DNA of 64,000 bases from Acidihalobacter ferrooxydans (GTDB lineage: Bacteria; Pseudomonadota; Gammaproteobacteria; DSM-5130; Acidihalobacteraceae). The DNA lies in the NCBI RefSeq assembly GCF_001975725.1, contig NZ_CP019434.1, forward strand, positions 1,757,486 to 1,821,485, given 5' to 3'. The translations under genes were made by a program, and so were the position numbers. How positions within the stretch are numbered: position 1 is the stretch's first letter; each line of letters begins with the position of its first letter. The notes below the pieces were generated by a model. The model had not been told where the DNA came from. It ran no database searches and worked only from the letters and a program-made list of their open reading frames with translations. This document shows positions 47,516 to 55,062 of the stretch, piece after piece.

Positions 47516-47865
47516 GCGAGTCGATGGGCCGCGCCTTGCACTGCCGGAACGACGTGCGCCACGAAAAAATCCGCGTTCACCTCGAACACAGCGGCGGCCA
47601 GTTGCACGGCGTCCTCCAGTGACAGATCGTTGATCCACGCGCGCTCACGCCGGGTGGTGATCGCCAGCAAATCCAGCACGGCATCGCCGTAACGTCCCAG
47701 CAGCGCCATCCAGTCCGGATCGCTGGTGATTTCCTCGGCCAACGGGCGTACCACGGCCAGCAGCCGTGGCAACTCACCCAGACGGATCGGCGTCAATTCC
47801 AGCGTGGTGCCGGACAGGGTCACGACCACAGGCTCAGGGGGGAAGGTTTTGAAGTCATCCATCAC
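47461..47865 (-). CDS. tail assembly chaperone, G-like
   Basis: A 134-residue protein: MMDDFKTFPPEPVVVTLSGT, ELTPIRLGELPRLLAVVRPL, then SLEDAVQLAAAVFEVNADFF. This fits the phage chaperone that lies between major tail protein and tape measure and is extended by frameshift. ATG 47865 overlaps the major tail protein stop (ATGA). Confidence 0.75.
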   Translation of the reverse strand: MMDDFKTFPPEPVVVTLSGTTLELTPIRLGELPRLLAVVRPLAEEITSDPDWMALLGRYGDAVLDLLAITTRRERAWINDLSLEDAVQLAAAVFEVNADFFVAHVVPAVQGAAHRLAPTLSSLTNSGGTLPSRA

Positions 47866-48614
47866 AGCAGCACCAGACGGCCGAACTGACCGAGATCACC
47901 ACCGACTGGCTTGGTCAGATCCGCCAGTACCTGGCCCGACAGCTCGAATTTCAGTAGTTCGTCCGTGATGATCGAGAGCTCCTTGGCCGGGTTGATGGCC
48001 ACGCGGTAGAGGTCGATCACCACCTCGCGGTTGCCGTCGGCGGTGTTAAGCCCTTCGAAGCGAATCCAGCGCTCGGGCAGCGGCTGGGTGAACATCGCCG
48101 TGCTCTGCGCCGCGCCATAGGCGTAATCGACGGTGAACGGCTCGGTGTAGGGGCCGCCCGACGTGGCATCCAGCACTACCAGCGAGCCGTGCTTGGCATT
48201 GACGCTGTACTGGCTGGTCGGAAGCGTCTTGGGCGTGGCGTCGGAGTCGTGGATCTGCACGGCGGACACGTTCTGCATCGCCAGCGGGTACAGGCTGCCC
48301 GGCGTGACTGGATTGGGCAGTAGCTCGCCGGTCACGGTGCCTGGCGTGATCGTGGTCGTGGTGCCGTAGAGCGCGAGCGCCAGGTTGGTGGCGATCAGTT
48401 CTTCCAGCGTGCAGGCGAACTCGCCTTTCTTGGTCTTGATGAGTTGCAGGTCGGTCAGGCGCTGGCCCGACTGCGCTTCCTGGTGCTCGATGGTGTCTAC
48501 CGACAGCGACACCTTCAGCTCGGGCACGTTGCCGACGAAGGTCAGTCCGGCCGGGTTGCCGAGTTCATCACGTGCGCCGATATAGACGCGGCCTTGTCCG
48601 GAAAAGTAAGCCAT
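47862..48614 (-). CDS. phage major tail tube protein
   Basis: A 250-residue protein: MAYFSGQGRVYIGARDELGN, then LKVSLSVDTIEHQEAQSGQ and IITDELLKFELSGQVLADL. It matches siphoviral tail tube proteins that stack in rings around the tape measure. It is upstream of the chaperones, as expected. Confidence 0.85.
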   Translation of the reverse strand: MAYFSGQGRVYIGARDELGNPAGLTFVGNVPELKVSLSVDTIEHQEAQSGQRLTDLQLIKTKKGEFACTLEELIATNLALALYGTTTTITPGTVTGELLPNPVTPGSLYPLAMQNVSAVQIHDSDATPKTLPTSQYSVNAKHGSLVVLDATSGGPYTEPFTVDYAYGAAQSTAMFTQPLPERWIRFEGLNTADGNREVVIDLYRVAINPAKELSIITDELLKFELSGQVLADLTKPVGGDLGQFGRLVLL

Positions 48615-48616
48615 GT

Positions 48617-48829
48617 TCAGTCTCCTTGGGTGGCTGCAGTTGTGGAAACACCGGACGTGGCATCACGGCGGGTGGGTATGGAGTCGGTGGCGGGGGTGGC
48701 CGCTTTGGCCGTGCCTTGTGCGATCAGCCAACGGGCGCTGGCGTCATTCAGATCAAGGCGATCACCCACGGCGAGGCGCTTGCCTGCGTGGGTGTGGGGT
48801 TTCAGTAGTTCGATGGAGAGATTTGGCAT
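48617..48829 (-). CDS. small phage protein, DUF7210-like
   Basis: A 70-residue protein: MPNLSIELLKPHTHAGKRLA, then GDRLDLNDASARWLIAQGTA, a small phage fold often placed beside the tail tube gene. It lies two bases before the tail tube gene. The longer frame to 49048 is unsupported. Confidence 0.7.
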   Translation of the reverse strand: MPNLSIELLKPHTHAGKRLAVGDRLDLNDASARWLIAQGTAKAATPATDSIPTRRDATSGVSTTAATQGD

Positions 48830-48836
48830 AAGGGGT

Positions 48837-49262
48837 TCATCCTGTTTGGGTAAGGTCGATGGCGTGGGTGCGGTAGCGGATTTCGTAGCGAGCGGGTAGC
48901 GCGACGGCCCCGGCGTCGGCGTCTTCGAACTCCCATTCGCAGTCGATCTCGCGCACGGCGATGACCAGACCGCCCAGATTCGGGTCGGCCAGCATCGCCG
49001 CGTGGGCCGCGACCAGCGCCAGATCGGACACGTCGAAGGCATCCGCACCGCGTGCCACCACGGCGAGCCGGACGATCAACATCCGGTCGACCAGGTGGTT
49101 GGCGTGGGCGGTGATGCTGTCGCCATCGACGAACAGCAGCAGTGCTGGACTGGCCTCGCGGGTGACCGGCACGGCAGGCATGCGCAGCACCGGTATCGGG
49201 GCAATCGCAGATGCCAGGCGCGTGACGATCTCCCGCAAGATGCGCTCGCGGACGGAGTTCAT
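48837..49262 (-). CDS. phage tail terminator, gpU-like
   Basis: A 141-residue protein: MNSVRERILREIVTRLASAI, LLFVDGDSITAHANH, then a beta region ending YEIRYRTHAIDL. It fits tail-completion proteins that cap the tail tube. It lies between the head-tail joining gene and the tail tube genes. Confidence 0.72.
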   Translation of the reverse strand: MNSVRERILREIVTRLASAIAPIPVLRMPAVPVTREASPALLLFVDGDSITAHANHLVDRMLIVRLAVVARGADAFDVSDLALVAAHAAMLADPNLGGLVIAVREIDCEWEFEDADAGAVALPARYEIRYRTHAIDLTQTG

Positions 49263-49271
49263 GGGAGTTCC

Positions 49272-49550
49272 TCAGAGTTGGGAGAGCGAGGCGCGACGCT
49301 CAGTGCCGTCGCCGATGGCGCGCACGTCGCGCACCTGAAAGGTGTTGCCTGCCACCTCGACCGTGTCCCCGACTGCCAGCGTCAGCCAGGACACCGGGTA
49401 GTCGATCTGGTAGACCCGCGATAGTGCAAAACCATCCAGCACGGTTTCATCCGGGGCACGGAAGGCGCATTGCACGGTGGTGCCCGCCACCGTGACGGCG
49501 GTCAGCAGTCCGGCATTGCGGGCCGCTTCGTACAGCGCCGCGACATCCAT
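49272..49550 (-). CDS. phage head-tail joining protein
   Basis: A 92-residue protein starting MDVAALYEAARNAGLLTAVT, with a C-terminal beta domain (FQVRDVRAIGDGTERRASL). It fits lambda FII-like or HK97 gp9-like connectors. ATG 49550 overlaps the capsid stop by one base, which rules out the longer upstream frame. Confidence 0.72.
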   Translation of the reverse strand: MDVAALYEAARNAGLLTAVTVAGTTVQCAFRAPDETVLDGFALSRVYQIDYPVSWLTLAVGDTVEVAGNTFQVRDVRAIGDGTERRASLSQL

Positions 49551-50572
49551 CAGGCTGCAACGAGCTTGATCAGCACGCCCGGGCGGTGGCACATCGGCAG
49601 CGGGTTCGACTGCGTGTGCAGATCGGTGCCCCGGTCGAACTTGCGCGGCTCCTGCTTGGCATACAGCGGCTTGCCGATGGTGTTCACGGTCTCGTTGAAG
49701 TCCGCTGGCGCGAAGTAGGTCGCGAAGGTATCCACCGTGCCGACCGGGAAGGCATGGGCTTCCCCTGCGGCAATGAAGCGGCGCGACCCCAGCGTGCCGT
49801 CGTCTTTCACATAAGACGCTTGCCCACGGTATTCCTCGAAGGTGATGCCGCTGTAGCTGAAGCCCGAACGCATGTCGTTGATCAGCACTGCGCCCTGCTG
49901 CCAGTTCTGGTAGGCGGTCTTGACCTCCTTGTGGGTGGTCAGCGCCCGGAAGAACTCGGTCGAGCAAAGCACATGCACACCGGTCGAGAACTCGCCGGTG
50001 AGCCCGTCTTCCATGAGCCCCAGCAGTTCCAGGCAGGCAGTCTTGATTTGCCCGTTGTCGGCCGCCGTCGAAAACTCGAAGGACACCGATTGCGCAGTGA
50101 TGTCGAACTCGTCGAACAGATCGACGAGCTCACTGCCATCAGCGTCGAGAATCTTGCCCTTGAGCGCACCCATGCGCAGATGCTCCAGAGTGATCGCGTG
50201 CTTGTTGCGCATGGTCTCCAGATGGCGGGCCATGACACCGCCGATGGCTTCCATTTCGGTTTCGGAACCGAAGGCGCGCAGTCCTTGCACTTCCTCTGGC
50301 AGCACCACGTCGTCGTGGGGGATGTGCGGGATCACGAAGGAGCGCAGGTTGCGCTTGCCACGTTCACCCACCGTGCCGGGCGAACCGGGCGCGCGGGTGG
50401 GCAGCAGGTTCAGACGACCGGCGGACTCCTCGACGATGATCTGCCGGGTGCGCACCGGCTTGGCCGGGAACAGGTTGAGTTGCTCCAGCCGCCCATAGCG
50501 GTTGGGCAGGAGGTTGATGGCGGCCGTCAGGCTGGCCATCGAGAAGCCGGGGTTTTCAAAAGGGTTCTGCAT
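49550..50572 (-). CDS. phage major capsid protein, lambda E type
   Basis: A 340-residue capsid protein: MQNPFENPGFSMASLTAAIN, then FVIPHIPHDDVVLPEEVQGL, with the familiar HITLEHLRMGALKG-like region (KHAITLEHLRMGALKG) and RRFIAAGEAHAFPVG. This is the lambda gpE family. It follows the decoration protein gene, from which it is separated by a hairpin. Confidence 0.92.
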   Translation of the reverse strand: MQNPFENPGFSMASLTAAINLLPNRYGRLEQLNLFPAKPVRTRQIIVEESAGRLNLLPTRAPGSPGTVGERGKRNLRSFVIPHIPHDDVVLPEEVQGLRAFGSETEMEAIGGVMARHLETMRNKHAITLEHLRMGALKGKILDADGSELVDLFDEFDITAQSVSFEFSTAADNGQIKTACLELLGLMEDGLTGEFSTGVHVLCSTEFFRALTTHKEVKTAYQNWQQGAVLINDMRSGFSYSGITFEEYRGQASYVKDDGTLGSRRFIAAGEAHAFPVGTVDTFATYFAPADFNETVNTIGKPLYAKQEPRKFDRGTDLHTQSNPLPMCHRPGVLIKLVAA

Positions 50573-50657
50573 TTGGGATTTCCAGCAAAAATTGTTCGGA
50601 ATAATTTTTCGCGTCAGCCCCGAAGGGGTGAGGCGCATGGATGCGCCGAACAAATGA

Positions 50658-50678
50658 CGAAACCCGCCAGCGGCGGGT
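50658..50678 (-). terminator. hairpin between decoration and capsid genes
   Basis: Identical over 21 bases to 36726-36746: stem CCCGCC/GGCGGG, then TTTCG on the minus strand, plus TTTT on the other side. It lies in the 140-nt gap between decoration and capsid genes and could act as an attenuator or mRNA-stability hairpin. Confidence 0.5.
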
Positions 50679-50712
50679 TTTGGGGGGAGTGGGATGGAAC
50701 GTCGGTACGGGA

Positions 50713-51090
50713 TCAGGCGCTGTCGCGCACCAGCACCCCAAGGGAGGTGAGTTGGGCGACGGCAGTTGCCTTCTGCGCAACCGTGAGCCCGGTCGGCCAG
50801 ACCAATGCGCCGCGCGCGACGATGGCGTGGCGGGCGATCAGGATCGCGTCCTCACGGTCGATCAGCGTCGCATCGACGTCATTGCCGAGCACGCCAACGG
50901 CGATTTCCGTGCCGTCCGTGGCGCTCGGGTCGAGGGCCTTCAGCTTGGCGCTAGCCGTGTCACGGCCCACCACGGTGCCCAGCGGCAGGTTCTGCGCGGC
51001 CGCGACGGTGTCCTGGTCACGCGAGTAGAGATTCGGCGCTTCGTACTTCAGCAGGTCGCCGAGATTCTTGGGTTGAGAGACAGTGGGCAT
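50713..51090 (-). CDS. phage head decoration protein, lambda D type
   Basis: A 125-residue protein: MPTVSQPKNLGDLLKYEAPN, LPLGTVVGRDTASAKLKAL, then EDAILIARHAIVARGALVWP. It fits the lambda gpD-like trimer that stabilises the expanded capsid. Gene order protease-decoration-capsid is as in lambda. Confidence 0.87.
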   Translation of the reverse strand: MPTVSQPKNLGDLLKYEAPNLYSRDQDTVAAAQNLPLGTVVGRDTASAKLKALDPSATDGTEIAVGVLGNDVDATLIDREDAILIARHAIVARGALVWPTGLTVAQKATAVAQLTSLGVLVRDSA

Positions 51091-51093
51091 GGT

Positions 51094-51468
51094 TTACTCC
51101 TTGGCGTTGAGTTTCTTGACGGCAGCGACCACCGGACTGTTTTCCGGGTGCTGGCTGGTTCCTGCATCGGCGGTGATGCGCGAAGCAATTTCGGGCTGGT
51201 CGGCACGGGCATCGAGCAAGGCACGGCGCACCTGCGCTTCCGAGAAGCCTGCTGCGAGGAATTCCGCCGTGCGTTGGGACTGGCCCGCGATCAGGCACAT
51301 CTCTGCAATGGCCTGTGCTTGGCCGCGCCCGCTGGCAAAGGACTGCGCCAGTGCGGCTTGGGCAGCAGGCGTCGGTTGCGAATCGCTGTCGGTCTGCGGC
51401 TGGTCGCCCTGTGGGGCGGTGTCGGCCGGATCGCTCGGGTTTTCGTGGTCGTCTTTGGGGTCGGTCAT
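51094..51468 (-). CDS. nested scaffold protein, Nu3-like
   Basis: An in-frame internal ATG (51468) with GGAG six bases upstream starts MTDPKDDHENPSDPADT, giving a 124-residue acidic protein identical to the C-terminus of the protease. This is the lambda C/Nu3 arrangement: the same frame yields protease-scaffold fusion and free scaffold. Confidence 0.6.
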   Translation of the reverse strand: MTDPKDDHENPSDPADTAPQGDQPQTDSDSQPTPAAQAALAQSFASGRGQAQAIAEMCLIAGQSQRTAEFLAAGFSEAQVRRALLDARADQPEIASRITADAGTSQHPENSPVVAAVKKLNAKE

Positions 51469-52410
51469 GGTGTTCTCCAGGGTGAAAGGTTTGCTTCGGG
51501 GCGGGTTTGAAATGGATTGAGTGGACAGGCTTCGCGGCGAGGCGCGGGCCACGCCAGGCTGCGCCAACCGCTGCTTGGCAGCCAACGCGTCGGTGAACTC
51601 GGTCATCACCGCATCAAACGGCATCACCGCGTCGGCGAGGCCTGCTGCCACCGCCTGCTCGCCATAGAACAGCCCCGCCTCGGTGGCGCGCACGGCATCC
51701 GGATCGATTCCGCGCATCTGTCCGACCTGATTCACGAAGATGTCGTACAGGCGATCCACCTCGGTCTGCAACGCGGTGGTGGCCTGGGGGGTGAGGGGTT
51801 CGTGCGGGGAGAAATCGTTCTTGTGATTGCCCGCGAAGACAGCGGTGTAGTTCAGGCCGTCCTTGGCGTCCTTCACCGACTGGTCGACGTGCAGCGCGAT
51901 CACGCCAATCGACCCGACGCCAGCGGTCTGCGACAGCGTCAGGCGCTGGCAGGCAGCCGCGATGGCAAATGCCGCCGAGTACGCGGCATCGTTGGCATGC
52001 GCCCAGATCGGCTTGATGGTGCTGGCAGCGCGGATGCGCTCGGCCAACTCAAACACACCCGAGGCCTCGCCGCCGGGCGAGTCCAGATCGAGCAGGATGC
52101 CCGCCACCTGCGGGTCGGCCAGCGCGGTGTCCAGGCGAGCTTCGATCTCGCCGTAGGACATCAGGCCAGAGGCGGCTTCGATACCCATCGAACGTCTGAC
52201 CAGCGTGCCGACCACCGGGATCACGGCAATGCCCGTCTGCGTCGATGGAACTGACTGGCGTGGCGCGGGCAGCGCCATGTCTAGATCGGGCAGGCTCTGG
52301 GGGAGCAAACCAATGCGCGAACCCAGCACCGACAGGATCACGTCGAGTTTGGGGCGCGCGATGAGCAGCGGCGTCCCGTAGAGGCGCGACGCCAGATGGA
52401 TGAGGGTCAT
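51094..52410 (-). CDS. phage head maturation protease, S49, with C-terminal scaffold
   Basis: A 438-residue lambda gpC-like protein. The N-terminal S49 (SppA/ClpP-like) protease has DLDSPGGEASG, the nucleophile region NDAAYSAAFAIAAAC, and the general-base Lys region HVDQSVKDAKDGL. The C-terminal part is acidic, low in complexity and works as scaffold; a strong internal start at 51468 is likely. ATG 52410 lies one base after the portal stop. Confidence 0.9.
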   Translation of the reverse strand: MTLIHLASRLYGTPLLIARPKLDVILSVLGSRIGLLPQSLPDLDMALPAPRQSVPSTQTGIAVIPVVGTLVRRSMGIEAASGLMSYGEIEARLDTALADPQVAGILLDLDSPGGEASGVFELAERIRAASTIKPIWAHANDAAYSAAFAIAAACQRLTLSQTAGVGSIGVIALHVDQSVKDAKDGLNYTAVFAGNHKNDFSPHEPLTPQATTALQTEVDRLYDIFVNQVGQMRGIDPDAVRATEAGLFYGEQAVAAGLADAVMPFDAVMTEFTDALAAKQRLAQPGVARASPRSLSTQSISNPPRSKPFTLENTMTDPKDDHENPSDPADTAPQGDQPQTDSDSQPTPAAQAALAQSFASGRGQAQAIAEMCLIAGQSQRTAEFLAAGFSEAQVRRALLDARADQPEIASRITADAGTSQHPENSPVVAAVKKLNAKE

Positions 52411-52411
52411 A

Positions 52412-53938
52412 TCAATCGTCCTGTGGGTATTGCGGTGGTGCGACGGGTTGCGTGCCCACCGCTGCAATAGGTTGTTTGTCGTGACGCGGGTCGGAGTCGA
52501 ACACCAGCCCGAGCGCGTCCGCACGCTGGTTGTCGGCAGCGATCTCGCGGTCGATGTCCTCGGCGTCGTAGCCGAAGGCCGAGATGGCCTCGGAACGCGA
52601 CAGCAGCCCTGCGCGAATGGCCGTGAGCATCGCGTCGAATTCCTTCTTCGGATCGACCCACTGCCAGCCCTGCGGAATCCATTTGGCGGCGAAGTAGTCG
52701 CGCTTCTTCTCGGTGAATTGCGGCAGCACCAGCACGCCTTCCAGCGCTGCCTGTTCCATCCACGCGCGCCAGATCGGGCGGCACAGCTGGTGGACGATCA
52801 CGCCATGCTGGATGGCTTCGCAGCGGCGACGAAACTCCAGCAGCCCCGCACGGATCGACGAGTAGTTCACCTGTGTCAGATCGCCGGTGAGCATCTCGTA
52901 GGTGATGCCCATGGCGGCGGCCACGGCACGAAACTGTATCCGCAGGAATTCGGCGTAGCTCGCGCCGACGTCGGCGGGCTGGCTGAATTTCACATCCTCG
53001 CCCGGCTCCAGGATCTGCATCGTGCCCGGCTCCAGCCCGGCCAATGCCGCTCCGCTGGCACCCGGCAAGCCTTCACCCATCAGGTTGTCCTCGGGGGACA
53101 GGCGCGTGATGAAGCCTGCGAACATGGCCGCCGTCTTCTTGCGCACGAGCTCGGCGTCGTCGTACTGGTCGAGTTCGTTGAGCTTGACCAGTGCGCGCGC
53201 CAGCCATGGTTCGCCCCGGATCTGTCCAGGCCGCAAGGGACGAAACAGGTGGATGATTTCGCTGGCCGGAACACGCACTGTATCGAGACCGCCCACCACG
53301 CCACCGGTGCCCGACATCGGGGCCAGTGAGCCATCACCCGGATGCGAGCGATACAGGTGGTAAGCCACCCGCCGTCCGAGCTTGTCGAACTCGATGCCCG
53401 CACGGATCACGTTTCCCGAAGCCAACTCCTGATTCAGCGCGGCTGGCAGGTGTTCGGGTTCGAGCAACTGCAGTTGCAAGCCCACCGGCAGGCCATCCTC
53501 CGGGCGGCGATAGCGTAGCCGCACCAGACATTCCCCGCCTTCGAGCATGGCGCGACAGGCCACGGCCTGCAGTCCGTAGAAATCGGTCAGTCCGGCGGCA
53601 TCGGCCTCCTCGCACCATTCCCACCACAGGCTGTGGATCGCTTCGCGCAGGGGCTGATCGGCCAGCATGCTCTGCGGCTTGATGCCGGTGCCGATGGCGT
53701 TCGAGACAAAGGCTTCGACGCCTGCCGCAGCCCAGGCATTGCGGCGTACCAGATCGCGGCTCTTGGCGCGCAATTCGTTCTGGGTGAACGCCAGCGCTGC
53801 GACTGCACCGGGATTGCCAACCTGCCACGCCAACGCACGACGGCCACCACCGATGCCGTCATAGAATGGCGTGCCGCCAAGCAGGCGCATGCCGACGCCT
53901 TTTCGTAACCGATCACGCATTCGGTCAAGCCATTGCAT
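52412..53938 (-). CDS. phage portal protein, lambda B type
   Basis: A 508-residue portal protein: MQWLDRMRDRLRKGVGMRLL, RDLVRRNAWAAAGVEAFVSN, then IIHLFRPLRPGQIRGEPWLA and GDLTQVNYSSIRAGLLEFRR. This is the lambda gpB family: a ring through which DNA enters the head. ATG 53938 is preferred over an upstream in-frame ATG that lies inside the gpW gene. Confidence 0.92.
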   Translation of the reverse strand: MQWLDRMRDRLRKGVGMRLLGGTPFYDGIGGGRRALAWQVGNPGAVAALAFTQNELRAKSRDLVRRNAWAAAGVEAFVSNAIGTGIKPQSMLADQPLREAIHSLWWEWCEEADAAGLTDFYGLQAVACRAMLEGGECLVRLRYRRPEDGLPVGLQLQLLEPEHLPAALNQELASGNVIRAGIEFDKLGRRVAYHLYRSHPGDGSLAPMSGTGGVVGGLDTVRVPASEIIHLFRPLRPGQIRGEPWLARALVKLNELDQYDDAELVRKKTAAMFAGFITRLSPEDNLMGEGLPGASGAALAGLEPGTMQILEPGEDVKFSQPADVGASYAEFLRIQFRAVAAAMGITYEMLTGDLTQVNYSSIRAGLLEFRRRCEAIQHGVIVHQLCRPIWRAWMEQAALEGVLVLPQFTEKKRDYFAAKWIPQGWQWVDPKKEFDAMLTAIRAGLLSRSEAISAFGYDAEDIDREIAADNQRADALGLVFDSDPRHDKQPIAAVGTQPVAPPQYPQDD

Positions 53939-53940
53939 GT

Positions 53941-54162
53941 TCAGAACCCTTTGCCGGTGGTGACCCGGATCTGGCGTGGCGCGCCAGGCCACAGTCCGGT
54001 GTCCACGGCCTGTTCGAAGAGGTCGCGCTTGACCGCCGCAATGGCGGCCTGGAGTTCATCGACGCTGCGGTACTCGACGGTCTTGTCGCCAAAAGTCACG
54101 CGCTTCTCGCCTTTGACCAGCGCGGCTTCCAGTGCGTCGAGATGTGCTTGTGTGTAGGCCAT
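53941..54162 (-). CDS. phage gpW-like head-tail joining protein
   Basis: A 73-residue protein: MAYTQAHLDALEAALVKGEK, then RVTFGDKTVEYRSVDELQAA. It is a clear match to lambda gpW, which closes the portal before tail joining. ATG 54162 overlaps the upstream stop by one base. Confidence 0.85.
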   Translation of the reverse strand: MAYTQAHLDALEAALVKGEKRVTFGDKTVEYRSVDELQAAIAAVKRDLFEQAVDTGLWPGAPRQIRVTTGKGF

Positions 54163-54554
54163 CAACGGAACACCGTGAGGTTGATTTCAGAGGAGTCGTC
54201 GAACGATGCGGACGTAGAGGCGCAACTGATGTCGACGTACTGGGCGGTCTTCTGGTCGGTGGTGGATCGCACAATGGCGATGCGCTGCTTGCCCCTGTTG
54301 GTGCTGCTGCGGGCGAGCGCCGTCCAGCAGTATTCGGCATCCGGCATGGCAGTGGCGAAGGTCACGCGGTAGCGGCCCGCTGCCGTCCGTGTCACGGTGG
54401 CCACGTTGTGCGACGCGCGCACGACGACCTGCGTGCCGACATAGCCGAAGCACACCCACGCCCGGGCGACGCCGGGGTAGGTGGCGTCGATCTTGGTCTT
54501 GACCTCGAGCCCGACACGACTGGCCAGCGCACTGATGCGCGATGCGAGGCTCAT
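54162..54554 (-). CDS. phage protein with fibre-like C-terminus, paralogue 2
   Basis: A 130-residue protein: MSLASRISALASRVGLEVKT and a beta-rich domain (ASHNVATVTRTAAGRYRVTF). The first 15 residues repeat those of the neighbour (MSLA, R-I, L, RV, E). The C-terminal part recalls phage fibre or decoration domains. Its place between terminase and portal is unexpected for a fibre. Confidence 0.6.
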   Translation of the reverse strand: MSLASRISALASRVGLEVKTKIDATYPGVARAWVCFGYVGTQVVVRASHNVATVTRTAAGRYRVTFATAMPDAEYCWTALARSSTNRGKQRIAIVRSTTDQKTAQYVDISCASTSASFDDSSEINLTVFR

Positions 54555-55045
54555 CAGACCAGCGTACCCACAAAGACCGCGACGAAGTCGGTGTCGGTGT
54601 TGCCGACATCGCTGACGGCGACCGCGCCGATGTTGCTGCGCGCCTGAAGTTGCTCGGCCACGGTCAGCGACTGCGCCGCATCGAAGCGCACACGGTTGTT
54701 GACGGCGGCGAGCAGCGCATCCAGGCCACTGGTGCCGTTCTGCAGCAGTTGCTGGATTTCCACCAGCGTGTCGTAGGCGGCGTCCGCTCCACCGAGGATT
54801 TCCGCCTTGAGCGCATCGAGCAGCGCGACGATCTTGCTGGACGAATAAGTGCTGGTGGTGGCGACCTGCGCGTCGTCGATCACCGCCGAAGACACTACGG
54901 CCGCCTTCAGTTCGTTGATGGCGGTGACCAGACTGGATTTGTCGGTAGTGGTGAGGTTGGCCAGGTTGCCTGCCTTGGCGCGGACGTCGTTGAATTCCTG
55001 CGCGACGCGGATGACCAGACTTTCGATACGGGTAGCGAGGGACAT
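54554..55045 (-). CDS. phage coiled-coil protein, paralogue 1
   Basis: A 163-residue protein: MSLATRIESLVIRVAQEFND, a long helix, then SSLVTAINELKAAVVSSAVI and ARSNIGAVAVSDVGNTDTD. The sequence TTDKSSLVTAINELK recurs in phage fibre and tail proteins. It is linked by a one-base overlap to the next gene, which starts with a similar segment. Confidence 0.6.
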   Translation of the reverse strand: MSLATRIESLVIRVAQEFNDVRAKAGNLANLTTTDKSSLVTAINELKAAVVSSAVIDDAQVATTSTYSSSKIVALLDALKAEILGGADAAYDTLVEIQQLLQNGTSGLDALLAAVNNRVRFDAAQSLTVAEQLQARSNIGAVAVSDVGNTDTDFVAVFVGTLV

Positions 55046-55062
55046 GCTTTCTCCTTGAGGTG

